A DNA stretch of 64,000 nucleotides from Actinoplanes lutulentus (GCF_003259845.1 NZ_QLMJ01000019.1:62001-126000), one strand, 5' to 3'; numbered from the stretch's first letter, positions 26,674 through 35,684 are shown. A program made the numbers and translations. The notes: generated by a model from the sequence alone, not told the origin.

Positions 26674-27876
26674 TCAGCTCTGCAGCGAGGCGAGCTCCAC
26701 GACGGTGATGTCCGAGGGCGCGCCGACGCGCACCGGCGGCCCCCAGACACCGGCGCCGCGGCTGACGTAGAGCTGGGTGTCGTCGTATCGCTCCAGGCCG
26801 GCCACGGTGGGGTTGGCCAGACCGGCAAGCAGCGGCCCTGGCCAGAGCTGGCCGCCGTGGGTGTGCCCGGACAACTGCAGGTCGACGCCGTGTGCCACGG
26901 CCTCGTCGATGACGACGGGCTGATGAGCGAGCAGCACCGCCGCGCGGCTGCGGTCACGATCGCCGAGTGCCCTGCCGAAATCGGGGCCCTGGCCGCTCTG
27001 CTCACCCAGCACGTCGTTCACACCGGCAAGATCAAAACCCGGCATTTCAGTACGCGTGTTCTCCAGCGGAACCAGACCGAGCTCACGAACCTTGGTGATC
27101 CACTCGGCAGGGTCGTTGAAGTACTCGTGGTTGCCGGTGACGAAGAAGCTGCCGTTACGGGCACGCAGACCACGCAGCGGCTCGACCGCATCACTGAGGT
27201 CGGCGACGCTGCCGTCGACCAGGTCACCGACGACCGCGATCAGGTCCGGCTGGGTGCTGTTGATGGTGTCGACGACCCGCTGGGAGAAGCGGCGGCCGAG
27301 CAGCGGGCCGAGGTGGATGTCGCTGACCACCGCGATCCGGAAGCCGTGTGCGCTGCGCGGCAGCTTGGCCAGCGGGATGGTCAGCCGCTTGATCTGCGGT
27401 CCGCGCATGACGCCATAGGTGCCGTACCCGACGGTGCCGGCGGCGGCCACTGCGGCGGCGCCGCCCACCACCCGGGAGACGAAAACCCTTCGAGACACGA
27501 TCACAGGCGATTCGGTACGGGGTTCCGGCGCCGCCGGGGCGTCGGCAGGGGTGTCGCGCCGGGCCAGCCAGCGCGACAGCAGCGGCCGGACCAGCTCGCC
27601 CACGGCCAGGGCGAACAACAGGTACAGGAACAGCGCCAGCCACATGAACCCGGGCCAGTCGACCGCCCCTTCCCAGGCGAACGGAATACCCGGCATGTCG
27701 TCGCGGACCGCGGCCAGCCCTAGAACCGGCCCGGCCACGAACACGGCGGTGCCGATGCGGCGTGGCACGGAACGGCGCGTGGTCGTGTCGCGGATCAGCC
27801 GCCGCCACGCGTACCAATGCAGGGCCGCGAATGCGGCCAGGAAGACGACCGCGATCACCAGGAAGAGGACGATCAT
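26674..27876 (-). CDS. Membrane metallophosphoesterase (YkuE/YaeI-like)
   Basis: 400 residues. About four N-terminal hydrophobic segments are followed by a calcineurin-like phosphoesterase domain with all metal motifs: SDIHLG, GDLVDG, GNHEY and SGHTHGGQLW. A SRRVFVSRVVGG segment precedes the last N-terminal helix. The domain probably faces outside and acts on phospholipid or nucleotide phosphodiesters. Located 24 bp after the exported AKR gene and 36 bp before the flavodoxin gene in the same operon. Its part in the redox module is unclear. Confidence 0.85.
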   Translation of the reverse strand: MIVLFLVIAVVFLAAFAALHWYAWRRLIRDTTTRRSVPRRIGTAVFVAGPVLGLAAVRDDMPGIPFAWEGAVDWPGFMWLALFLYLLFALAVGELVRPLLSRWLARRDTPADAPAAPEPRTESPVIVSRRVFVSRVVGGAAAVAAAGTVGYGTYGVMRGPQIKRLTIPLAKLPRSAHGFRIAVVSDIHLGPLLGRRFSQRVVDTINSTQPDLIAVVGDLVDGSVADLSDAVEPLRGLRARNGSFFVTGNHEYFNDPAEWITKVRELGLVPLENTRTEMPGFDLAGVNDVLGEQSGQGPDFGRALGDRDRSRAAVLLAHQPVVIDEAVAHGVDLQLSGHTHGGQLWPGPLLAGLANPTVAGLERYDDTQLYVSRGAGVWGPPVRVGAPSDITVVELASLQS

Positions 27877-27900
27877 GTGGAGCGGATCTCCTATGAGAGG

Positions 27901-29064
27901 TCAGGGCAGTGGGGCTTCGACGCCGGACAGGGCGAGAACCGGCGCCGGCAGCCGCTCGCCCCGGATCGGGATCGCGTCCAGCGCGGTGGTGAACTCGCGC
28001 AGCTCGTCGGCGGTGAAGGCGAACTCCTCGGTGCCGATGTTCTCCAGCAGGTGCGCGGTCCGGGTCGCGCTCGGGATCGGCACGATCCACGGCTTCTGGG
28101 CCTGCAGCCAGGCCAGCGACAGCTGTCCGGGCGTCGCGCCCTTGCGCACGGCCCATTGTGAGAGCAGCTGCACCACCGCCATGTTGGCGGCCATGTTCTC
28201 CGCCGAGTGCCGCGGCACCCACGCCCGGAAGTCACCCTCGGTGAAGCGGGTGTACGGGTTGATCGTGCCGGTGGTGAAGCCGTACGACAGCGGCGCCCAG
28301 CAGACGAACCCGATGCCGAGCTCCTCGCAGAGCGACAGGATCTGCTGCTCAGGGCCGCGCCACAGCAGGTTGTACTCGTTCTGGATCGCGGTCAGCGGCT
28401 GCACGGCGTGAGCGCGGCGTACCGTCTGCGGGCCCGGCTCGGACAATCCCCAGTGCCGGACCTTGCCGGCCCTGATCAGGTCTTTGATCGCGCCGGCGAC
28501 GTACTCGATCGGCACGGCCGGGTCGACGCGGTGCTGATACAGCAGGTCGATGTGGTCGGTGCGCAGCCGCTTCAGCATCCCGTCGACGGCCCGCTTGATG
28601 TGCGCGGGCCGGCTGTTGAGGCCGGGCAGCTGCTCGCCGGTGTCCGGGTCGATGTTCCAGCCGAACTTCGACGCGATCACCACGTCGTCGCGGACCTTGC
28701 GCAGCGCGTCACCGACAATGCGCTCGGACTCGAACGGCCCGTACGCCTCGGCGGTGTCGAAGAACGTGACGCCCTGGTCGACAGCGGTCCGAATGATCTT
28801 GACCATGTCGGCGCGGCTGCTGACCGGCCCATACAACGCGCCCGGCATGGTCTGGCAGCCCAGCCCGATGCTGGAAACCTTGAGGTTGCCCAGCCGGCGG
28901 CGGCTGGTCAGCGTGGTGGCGGTGCGCGCCGGAGCACCGTTGCCGGCGGGCCGGCCGGATGCCTGCGCGGCTGCGGCGGGGCCGGCCAGGGACGCCACCG
29001 CAGGAGCCGCCGCTACGGCGGCCGCCCCTGCCAGGAACCGGCGCCGGCTGCTGTTGTCTGACAT
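27901..29064 (-). CDS. Tat-exported aldo/keto reductase
   Basis: 387 residues. Twin-arginine signal SRRRFLAGAAAVAAAP with an Ala-rich cleavage region and no lipobox cysteine, so the product may be released rather than anchored. The AKR core (DTAEAYGP, IASKFG, LLYQHRVD, IPSATRTAHLLEN) is closely similar over its length to the lipoprotein AKR at 23283, indicating duplication. ATG 29064 has GAAGG upstream. First gene of the six-gene run AKR-phosphoesterase-flavodoxin-small membrane protein-reductase-AKR, all on the minus strand, led by a 39-bp element. Confidence 0.85.
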   Translation of the reverse strand: MSDNSSRRRFLAGAAAVAAAPAVASLAGPAAAAQASGRPAGNGAPARTATTLTSRRRLGNLKVSSIGLGCQTMPGALYGPVSSRADMVKIIRTAVDQGVTFFDTAEAYGPFESERIVGDALRKVRDDVVIASKFGWNIDPDTGEQLPGLNSRPAHIKRAVDGMLKRLRTDHIDLLYQHRVDPAVPIEYVAGAIKDLIRAGKVRHWGLSEPGPQTVRRAHAVQPLTAIQNEYNLLWRGPEQQILSLCEELGIGFVCWAPLSYGFTTGTINPYTRFTEGDFRAWVPRHSAENMAANMAVVQLLSQWAVRKGATPGQLSLAWLQAQKPWIVPIPSATRTAHLLENIGTEEFAFTADELREFTTALDAIPIRGERLPAPVLALSGVEAPLP

Positions 29065-29131
29065 TGAGCACCTTCTCGTTGTCGCGACGGGACGAATGCG
29101 GTGCCCATGCAACACGCGATGGCGGCGATCA

Positions 29132-29170
29132 GGGAGTCCCTGCGGAAAGGGGTAAAAGCAGCAACCCCAT
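29132..29170 (+). promoter_or_regulatory. MmyB-linked 39-bp element (copy 5), upstream of exported AKR operon
   Basis: GGGAGTCCCTGCGGAAAGG is followed by GGTAAAAGCAGCAACCCCAT. The inner CTGC...GCAG symmetry is kept. It lies 68 bp upstream of the AKR start, further than at the other targets. Confidence 0.68.
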
Positions 29171-29300
29171 GATTTCGACGAATTTCGCTTGGTTTTCAGC
29201 GCGACCTGATAAGGGATGCTCCGCTAATCCAGCAAGTATCCAGGGAATCGGTACCCGAACGTATCGCTATTCTGGGTTTAGCAGAACCGATGACGTTTTG

Positions 29301-29333
29301 AGGGGCCCTGCCATGCCCCCTAACGCGGTTCCC
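29301..29333 (-). promoter_or_regulatory. MmyB-linked element (copy 6, diverged), upstream of Mo-oxidoreductase
   Basis: On the minus strand AGGGGGCATGGCAGGGCCCC resembles the element core with one base missing before the CCCC arm, preceded by GGGAACCGCGTT. Polarity toward the oxidoreductase operon matches the other copies, but it is 125 bp from the start codon. Confidence 0.45.
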
Positions 29334-29457
29334 TGGCACACCACGGTCTGCCGGGAACGCTGCCACGCGGCAAGGCTGACTGGGCGATTGGCGCGGCTTG
29401 CACCCAAAGTTCGCCGTTGCTCCGTCCCGTCCGCCTGTGAACCGAGAGAGTGGGAGC

Positions 29458-30069
29458 ATGCCCATCGAGTCTCCAGTGCCGGCCGCCGGCGAAGAGTACC
29501 CGGCGGGCCTGTCCCGGCGTACGTTCATCGCGGCGACCGCCGCCGCTGGCGGCGCCACCGCGAGCGGCCTGCTCGCGGAACCGGCTGAGGCCGCAGAGGC
29601 GGCCGAGAACGGCCGCGTCTCACTCACCGTCAACGGGGCGCGGCACGCGACCACTGTCGACAACCGGACCTCCCTGTTGGACCTGCTGCGCGAGCATCTC
29701 GGCCTGACCGGTTCCAAGAAGGGCTGCAACGCCGGCGCCTGTGGAGCCTGCACGGTGCTCGTCGACGGGCGGCGGGTGGTCTCGTGCCTGACGCTCGCGG
29801 TTCGCTTGAACGGCGCCGACGTCACCACGGTCGAGGGCCTGGCCGACGGTGATCTGCTGCATCCGTTGCAGCAGGCCTTCATCGACCAGGACGCGTTGCA
29901 GTGCGGGTTCTGCACCCCCGGTCAGATCGTCAGCGGCGTCGGATGCATCCGGGAGGGCCACACCGGCTCGCGGGAGGAGATCCGCGAGTGGATGAGCGGC
30001 AACATCTGCCGCTGCGGCTGCTATCCGAAGATCGTGCGAGCGGTCGAGCAGGCCGCAGGCCGGAAATGA
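29458..30069 (+). CDS. Tat-exported 2Fe-2S subunit of aldehyde oxidoreductase (PaoA-like)
   Basis: 203 residues. The twin-arginine signal (LSRRTFIAATAAAGGATASG) would carry the complex outside. Two iron-sulfur clusters are predicted from the cysteine sets GCNAGACGAC...SC and CGFC...CRCGC, standard for the small subunit of the xanthine oxidase family. ATG 29458 with GGGAG. First gene of a small-medium-large subunit operon in the PaoABC order. The complex oxidises aldehydes to acids; electron acceptor unknown. Confidence 0.9.
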   Translation: MPIESPVPAAGEEYPAGLSRRTFIAATAAAGGATASGLLAEPAEAAEAAENGRVSLTVNGARHATTVDNRTSLLDLLREHLGLTGSKKGCNAGACGACTVLVDGRRVVSCLTLAVRLNGADVTTVEGLADGDLLHPLQQAFIDQDALQCGFCTPGQIVSGVGCIREGHTGSREEIREWMSGNICRCGCYPKIVRAVEQAAGRK

Positions 30070-30079
30070 GGGCCTGACC

Positions 30080-31060
30080 ATGTACCCCTTCACGTTCACC
30101 ACGGCACGCGACACCCGGGCAGCGCTCGAGGCCGGCCGGAACGGCGGCCGGTACATCGCGGGCGGCACGACCCTCGTCGACCTGATGCGCGAGACCGTCG
30201 AGCGTCCCGGCACCCTCGTCGACATCAGCCCGCTGCCGCTGCGCTTCGTCACGGTCACCGCCCGCGGAGGCGTACGGATCGGCGCCCTGGTGACCATGAC
30301 CGACGCCGCCGCGCATCCCGCGATCCGCCGGCTCTACCCGGTGGTCTCCGCGGCCCTGGAGCTCAGCGCGTCCGCCCAGTTGCGCAACATGGCCACGATC
30401 GGCGGCAACATCATGCAGCGGACCCGCTGCACATACTTCCGGGACGTCACGGCCGCCTGCAACAAACGTGATCCCGGCTCGGGCTGCGCCGCCATCGGCG
30501 GCTTCAACCGCACCCACGCCATCCTCGGCACCTCCGACGCGTGTGTGGCAACCCACCCCTCCGACCTCGCCGTCGCCCTCACCGCGCTGGACGCCAAGGT
30601 TCGCCTGGCCGGCTCGTCCGGAACCCGCAGCGTGGCGATCGCCGACTTCCTGCTGTTACCCGGTGCCACGCCGGACCGGGAACAGGCCCTGCGACCCGGC
30701 GAGCTGATCACGGCCGTGGACATCCCGGCACATCCGCGCCCGTTGCGTTCGGGCTACCTCAAGGTCCGGGACCGGCAGTCGTACGAGTTCGCCCTCGCCG
30801 CCGCGGCGGTGGCACTGCATTCCAGCGGCGGCGTCATCCGTACGGCGAAGGTGGCCGCCGGAGGTGTGGGCACGGTTCCCTGGCGCCTGTCCGCGGTCGA
30901 ACGCCACCTGATCGGCAGGCGCCCCTCGACCCGGCTCTGGTCCTCCGCCGCCGAACTCGCCGCCGAGGGCGCAAAGCCGCTGACCCACAACCGATTCAAA
31001 ATCGAATTACTCCAGCGCACCGTCGAGCGCGAGCTGCGCATCGTGGGAGGTACCGCATGA
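30080..31060 (+). CDS. FAD subunit of aldehyde oxidoreductase (PaoB-like)
   Basis: 326 residues. FAD-binding motifs YIAGGTTLVDLM near the N-terminus and ATIGGNI at about 105-111. Four cysteines, 117 (QRTRCTYFRD), 127 (ACNKR), 136 (PGSGC) and 155 (SDACVA), match the extra 4Fe-4S-binding insertion known in the E. coli PaoB protein and absent from most xanthine-dehydrogenase medium subunits. It has no signal of its own, so it would leave the cell piggyback on the Tat-bearing small subunit. Begins 10 bp after the small subunit and overlaps the large subunit by ATGA. Confidence 0.88.
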   Translation: MYPFTFTTARDTRAALEAGRNGGRYIAGGTTLVDLMRETVERPGTLVDISPLPLRFVTVTARGGVRIGALVTMTDAAAHPAIRRLYPVVSAALELSASAQLRNMATIGGNIMQRTRCTYFRDVTAACNKRDPGSGCAAIGGFNRTHAILGTSDACVATHPSDLAVALTALDAKVRLAGSSGTRSVAIADFLLLPGATPDREQALRPGELITAVDIPAHPRPLRSGYLKVRDRQSYEFALAAAAVALHSSGGVIRTAKVAAGGVGTVPWRLSAVERHLIGRRPSTRLWSSAAELAAEGAKPLTHNRFKIELLQRTVERELRIVGGTA

Positions 31061-33249
31061 GCCCGCAGCCACAGGCTGCCGTCGGCCGGCCAGTGTCCCG
31101 GGTCGAGGGCCGGTTGAAGGTGACCGGCCAGGCGAAGTACGCCGCCGACCAGACCGCGTCCGGCACAGCGCACGCCGCCGTCGTCGACAGCTCCATCGCC
31201 CGGGGCCGGATAACCGGCCTCGACACCGCCGCCGCCGAAGCCTGCCCCGGCGTCCTGCGGGTGATCAGCCATCGCAACGCGCCCACCCTGCCCTACCTGC
31301 CGAACCGGGGCTCGCTCAACCTGCCGGGTGAGCGGCTGCACGTCTTCCAGGACGACCGGGTCCTCTTCCACGGTCAGCCGGTCGCCGTGGTCGTCGCCAC
31401 CACGCTGGAGGCGGCTCAGCACGCCGCGAGCCTGGTGCACGTGCAGTACACCGCCGAGCCGTCTGCCACCGACCTGACCAGCGCCCCGGCGGACGAGCCC
31501 ACGACGTACGCGCGTGGTGACGCGGCCGCCGCGCTGGCCTCGGCGGCCGTGCGCCTGGATCTGACCTATCGTCTGTCCCGCATGCACCACAACCCGATGG
31601 AACCGCACGCCATCGTCACCCGCTGGGACGGTGCCGAGCTCACCGTCTGGGACAAGACCCAGTGGGTGCAAAGCACCCGCGACGAACTCGCCGCCGTCTT
31701 CGGCATAAACCCCGCTTCGGTACGCGTCATCTCGCCGTACGTCGGCGGCGCGTTCGGCAACGCGGCGCGGTGCTGGCCGCATGCCACGATTGCGGCGCTG
31801 GCGGCACGGGAGGCCGGCCGGCCGGTCAAACTCGTCCTGACCCGCCGGCAGCTCTACTTCGGGGTGGGTTACCGGCCCGCGTACGAATATCGGCTGAGCA
31901 TCGGCAGCGACCTGCAGGGACGGCTGACCGCATCGGTCCACGACCTGCGCTCGGAGACCTCCCGCTATGAGACCTTCGCCGAACGCGGCGTTCTGGTGCC
32001 CGGCCGGATGCTCTACACTACCCCGAACGTCACGCAGTCGCACCGCACCGTGCCCCTCGACGTGAACACACCTACCCCGATGCGCGGGCCGGGATATTCG
32101 ACAGCCGCGTTCCCGATCGAGAGCGCCGTCGACGAGCTCGCCCATGAACTCGGCATCGACCCGATCGAGCTGCGGCGGCGCAACGAGCCGGAGAACGACC
32201 AGGCGAGCGGCCTGCCGTTCTCCACCCGGCGGTTGCGCGAGTGCTACACCGTCGGCGCCCGTGAGTTCGGCTGGAACCGGCGCAACCCGAAACCGCGCAC
32301 GACCCGCGACGGCGACTGGCTGATCGGGATGGGTGTCGCCACCGCCGTCTACGACACCCTGCGCGCGCCGGCACAGGCGCACGTCCGGCTGGACGCGAGG
32401 GGCACCGCTGTCGTCGAGTCCGCGACCAGTGACATGGGCCCGGGCACGTACACCTCGATGTCTCAGGTCGCCGCGGACGCCCTGGGCATCGACGTGCCCC
32501 AGGTGACGTTCCGGCTCGGTGACACCACCCTGCCGCAGGCACCGGTACATGGCGGCTCGCTCACGATGGCCAGCATCGGCTCCACCGTCCAGGACGGCTG
32601 CGACCGGGTACGCCAGCAAGCGATCGCCCTCGCCGTCGGCGATGAGCGCTCGCCGCTGTACGGAGCCGACCCGGCCGCCGTGGTCGTCTACGACGGGCGG
32701 CTGCATGTCAAGGGCGACCCCGCGCGCGGCGAGACCTACCGGCAGCTGCTCACCCGCAACGACCGGACCCATCTGGAAGCGACCGGCTCCTACACCCCGG
32801 CACAGTCCCGGGCGTCGATGCACGCCTACGGGGCGGTGTTCGCCGAGGTCGCCGTCGACGCCCGGCTCGGCATGGTGCGGGTACGCCGGATGCTCGGTGT
32901 CTACGACGCAGGCCGCATCATCAGCCCCAAGCTCGCCGACAGCCAGGCCATCGGCGGGATGGTGGGCGGCATCGGCGCGGCCCTGATGGAACACACGGTC
33001 ACCGACCATCGCGACGGGCGCATCGTCAACGCCAACCTCGCCGAGTACCTGGTGCCGGTCAACGCGGACGTCCCGGCGCTGAAGGCTATCTATCTCAACG
33101 GCCGTGACGACCAGGCCGACCCGATCGGCGTCAAGGGACTCGGCGAGGTGGTTCTGGTCGGCGTGGCCCCGGCCGTCGCGAACGCCGTCTTCCACGCCAC
33201 CGGACGCCGGGTACGGCACCTTCCGATCGCCCCGGAGGACCTTCTCTGA
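31057..33249 (+). CDS. Molybdenum-cofactor subunit of aldehyde oxidoreductase (PaoC-like)
   Basis: 730 residues, the normal size for the large subunit. Start set by the ATGA overlap at 31057 with GGGAGG upstream; the open frame continues far upstream but overlaps the FAD-subunit gene. Moco contacts include GGAFGNAARC and PMRGPGYSTAAF; the catalytic base is Glu697 in GVKGLGEVVLVG. No PaoD/XdhC-type maturation chaperone is encoded in the window, so it must act in trans. Aldehyde detoxification outside the membrane is the likely role. Confidence 0.9.
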   Translation: MSPQPQAAVGRPVSRVEGRLKVTGQAKYAADQTASGTAHAAVVDSSIARGRITGLDTAAAEACPGVLRVISHRNAPTLPYLPNRGSLNLPGERLHVFQDDRVLFHGQPVAVVVATTLEAAQHAASLVHVQYTAEPSATDLTSAPADEPTTYARGDAAAALASAAVRLDLTYRLSRMHHNPMEPHAIVTRWDGAELTVWDKTQWVQSTRDELAAVFGINPASVRVISPYVGGAFGNAARCWPHATIAALAAREAGRPVKLVLTRRQLYFGVGYRPAYEYRLSIGSDLQGRLTASVHDLRSETSRYETFAERGVLVPGRMLYTTPNVTQSHRTVPLDVNTPTPMRGPGYSTAAFPIESAVDELAHELGIDPIELRRRNEPENDQASGLPFSTRRLRECYTVGAREFGWNRRNPKPRTTRDGDWLIGMGVATAVYDTLRAPAQAHVRLDARGTAVVESATSDMGPGTYTSMSQVAADALGIDVPQVTFRLGDTTLPQAPVHGGSLTMASIGSTVQDGCDRVRQQAIALAVGDERSPLYGADPAAVVVYDGRLHVKGDPARGETYRQLLTRNDRTHLEATGSYTPAQSRASMHAYGAVFAEVAVDARLGMVRVRRMLGVYDAGRIISPKLADSQAIGGMVGGIGAALMEHTVTDHRDGRIVNANLAEYLVPVNADVPALKAIYLNGRDDQADPIGVKGLGEVVLVGVAPAVANAVFHATGRRVRHLPIAPEDLL

Positions 33250-33297
33250 GCGTCGCTCCGAGGGCAGGGTGCCGGTTTTGCTGGCACACTGTCCGAT

Positions 33298-34149
33298 ATG
33301 GGCAGCGCCAGCAGTATCGAGCTTGGTCTGTTCCTGCGGGCTCGTCGGGTGCAGGTTAACCCGCAGGACGCCGGCATCACCGTCGGCCCTGGCATGCGCC
33401 GCACGCCGGGGCTGCGCCGGGAGGAACTGGCCGCCCGCGCCGGCGTGAGTGTGGACTACTACACCCGGCTCGAGCGCGGTCGCGAGCACCGGCCGAGCCC
33501 TGCCGTCGTCGATGCGCTGGCGGCGGCTCTGGACCTCGACGACGCTGAGCACGACCACCTCATCGGCCTGGCCGCCCGGGCGGCCAGCCTGACGCCGCCA
33601 CGGCGTTCCGCGCTGGACCAGAAGCCCTCGTCCGGCACCGAGATGCTGCTGGAGCGCTTGCGTCCGTACCCCGCCCGGCTGCTCAGCCGCACCATGGACC
33701 TGCTTGCCTGCAATCCCGGCGGGATCCGGACACTGCCCGGCATCGAGGACTGGCCCGCCGAGCGGCACAACATCGCCCGTTACCTCTTTCTGCACCCGGC
33801 CGGCCGGGACCTGTTCCCCGACCACGATGCCGTCGTCAGCGGCTGTGTCGCCCGCCTGCGCGCCCTGGCCGGCACCGAGCCGGACGCCCCCGACCTGACC
33901 GCACTCGTCGAGGAGCTCCTGGCGAGCAGCAAGGACTTCGCCCGGTTGTGGGAGCGGTACGACGTGCGGCCCTACACCCGGACGACCAAGACGATGAACC
34001 ACCCGGCGGTCGGCACCTTCACCCTCAGCTTCCAGGTGATGCAGATCGATGGCACACCGGGCCACTGCCTCGTCACCTACTACGCCGAACCGGGCACACC
34101 CGACCACGACGCGATCGTCCGCCTCGACCGGGCCGGCCTCGACCGCTGA
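33298..34149 (+). CDS. XRE-family regulator with MmyB-like ligand domain (class A)
   Basis: 283 residues, paralogous to the gene at 7326: HTH LRREELAARAGVSVDYYTRL, then RTMDLLACNPGG, LFLHPAGRDLFPD and HPAVGTFTLSFQ of the MmyB-like domain. ATG at 33298, 48 bp after the Moco subunit and on the same strand; no clear ribosome-binding site, so leaderless or coupled expression is possible. It could control the oxidoreductase operon or itself; no operator of the 8238 type is visible upstream. Confidence 0.86.
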   Translation: MGSASSIELGLFLRARRVQVNPQDAGITVGPGMRRTPGLRREELAARAGVSVDYYTRLERGREHRPSPAVVDALAAALDLDDAEHDHLIGLAARAASLTPPRRSALDQKPSSGTEMLLERLRPYPARLLSRTMDLLACNPGGIRTLPGIEDWPAERHNIARYLFLHPAGRDLFPDHDAVVSGCVARLRALAGTEPDAPDLTALVEELLASSKDFARLWERYDVRPYTRTTKTMNHPAVGTFTLSFQVMQIDGTPGHCLVTYYAEPGTPDHDAIVRLDRAGLDR

Positions 34150-34210
34150 CCGGCGCCGCTCGCGCCACGGGCCGGTCATACTCATCCCGGCCCGGTGTCC
34201 GCCGAAGAGA

Positions 34211-35662
34211 ATGGGCGTGGATCGTCTGCACCGTCCAGCCGCATGGCTGTCGTGGGTAGCCGCTGGGTGCCTGATCGTTCCCGTCCTGCTGGCCCTGCCA
34301 ATGGGACCGTGGCGCGGCATGCTCGCGACGGGCTACGGCTTCGCTGCCGCCATGATGATCGTTATCGGGGTCCGGCTGCATGCCCCGCGGAATAAGGCAC
34401 CGTGGTACTCGTTCGCTGCCGCTCTCACGCTGTGGGCGACCGGTGACCTGTGCTACGCGTGGCAGCCGAGTTCTCCCGGCTGGCCGCTGACGCAGGCGGC
34501 CGACGTGCCATATCTGCTGTCGTATCCCGCTTTCATATTCGGTGCCCAGAGCCTGCTGCGAACTCGTTCCGCGAGTCGCGGACGTGCGGAAACCCTCGAC
34601 GCCGCGATCGTCTCCACCGGTTTCACCCTGCTGACCTGGGCCTTCGTGATACGCCCGATCATGGACGACAGTACGTTGACGACGGCACAACGGCTGCTGG
34701 AGCTCGCTTATCCCGCCGGTGACGTCCTGCTGTTCATCATGACCGTTCGCCTGCTCACCGCATCCGAGGAACGCACCACCAGCCACCGGCTCCTGATCGG
34801 CGCCATCCTCGCCCAGTCGTTCTACGACCTCTGGTACACCGCCACCAGCAACCTAGACGTCAACATCGACGCCGTGGTCGACGTTGCCGGCATCCCCACC
34901 TACACACTGTGGGCGGCGGCTGCTCTTCACCGCTCGATGAACGTTCCCGCCGCGCCCGCGCAGACCCGGGTCGAAGGGCACTCCCCGCGGCGTCTGGTGC
35001 TGCTCGCGGTCGCTACCTTGCTGGCGCCCGCCGTTCTGGCCGCGCAGGGTATGTCCGGCGGCGGCGTGGTCGTCGATTGGCCCGCCATCACCATCTCCTC
35101 GGTCGTGCTCTTCCTGCTGGTCGTGTGGCGGATGTCGGGACTGGTCACCCAGCTGCAGACGCAGGCGGCACAGCTACGCACGATGGCTCACAACGATGCG
35201 CTGACCGGGATCCCGAACCGGCGTGCCTGGGACCTGGAGCTGAGCAACCGCATGGCGTCCGCCCGGCGCAGCGGCGACTCGTTGACGGTGGCGCTGCTCG
35301 ACATCGACCACTTCAAGCGGTACAACGACGCGTTCGGCCACCCTGCCGGGGATCAGCTGCTGCGCGACGGCGCGGCAGCCTGGCGCGCGCACCTGGGCGC
35401 GGGTGGCCTGCTGGCCCGGTACGGGGGCGAGGAGTTCGCTGTGCTGTTCACCGGGTGCCACCTGGACGAGGCGATCGCCGTCCTGGACCGGATGCGTCGA
35501 GCAACGCCGTCGGGTCAGTCCTTCTCCGCGGGGTTGGCGGTGTGGGGCGGCCAGGAGAGCCCAGAGGCTCTGATCTCACGAGCGGACGAGGCGCTGTACG
35601 GGGCCAAGGAAGCTGGCCGGAACCGCGTGGAGGTGTCCACCACGCTTCCGGCGGCCGCCTGA
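34211..35662 (+). CDS. Membrane diguanylate cyclase (GGDEF)
   Basis: 483 residues. The N-terminal ~300 residues contain eight or more hydrophobic helices forming an integral membrane sensor of unrecognised type. A short linker (LVTQLQTQAAQLRTMAH) leads to a GGDEF domain with DALTGIPNRR, LDIDHFKRYND and the active signature ARYGGEEFAVLF. The GGEEF signature and metal-binding aspartate indicate an active c-di-GMP synthase. No RxxD inhibitory site precedes the signature, so product inhibition may be lacking. ATG 34211 chosen; the frame is open further upstream inside the regulator gene. Confidence 0.87.
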   Translation: MGVDRLHRPAAWLSWVAAGCLIVPVLLALPMGPWRGMLATGYGFAAAMMIVIGVRLHAPRNKAPWYSFAAALTLWATGDLCYAWQPSSPGWPLTQAADVPYLLSYPAFIFGAQSLLRTRSASRGRAETLDAAIVSTGFTLLTWAFVIRPIMDDSTLTTAQRLLELAYPAGDVLLFIMTVRLLTASEERTTSHRLLIGAILAQSFYDLWYTATSNLDVNIDAVVDVAGIPTYTLWAAAALHRSMNVPAAPAQTRVEGHSPRRLVLLAVATLLAPAVLAAQGMSGGGVVVDWPAITISSVVLFLLVVWRMSGLVTQLQTQAAQLRTMAHNDALTGIPNRRAWDLELSNRMASARRSGDSLTVALLDIDHFKRYNDAFGHPAGDQLLRDGAAAWRAHLGAGGLLARYGGEEFAVLFTGCHLDEAIAVLDRMRRATPSGQSFSAGLAVWGGQESPEALISRADEALYGAKEAGRNRVEVSTTLPAAA

Positions 35663-35684
35663 CAGCCCACGTCGTCAGCGCGTC

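Larger units (their letters stand above)
29065..29457. other. Divergent promoter region between AKR operon and Mo-oxidoreductase
   Basis: About 390 bp without a gene. It contains two 39-bp-type elements in opposite orientation (29132-29170 and 29301-29333), each with its GGGAG-like end toward the gene it would control. The rest shows no further repeat or small gene that I can support. Confidence 0.55.

Noticed and set aside
30541..31056. Upstream extension of the Mo-cofactor subunit frame
   Set aside because: It overlaps the FAD-subunit gene; the ATGA junction at 31057 with GGGAGG fits the start and family length.
30754..34320. Very long open frame (1188 codons) on the minus strand
   Set aside because: It lies antisense to the Mo-oxidoreductase and MmyB genes, is rich in Arg/Gly/Asp/His without domain motifs, and reflects third-position GC bias of the real genes.
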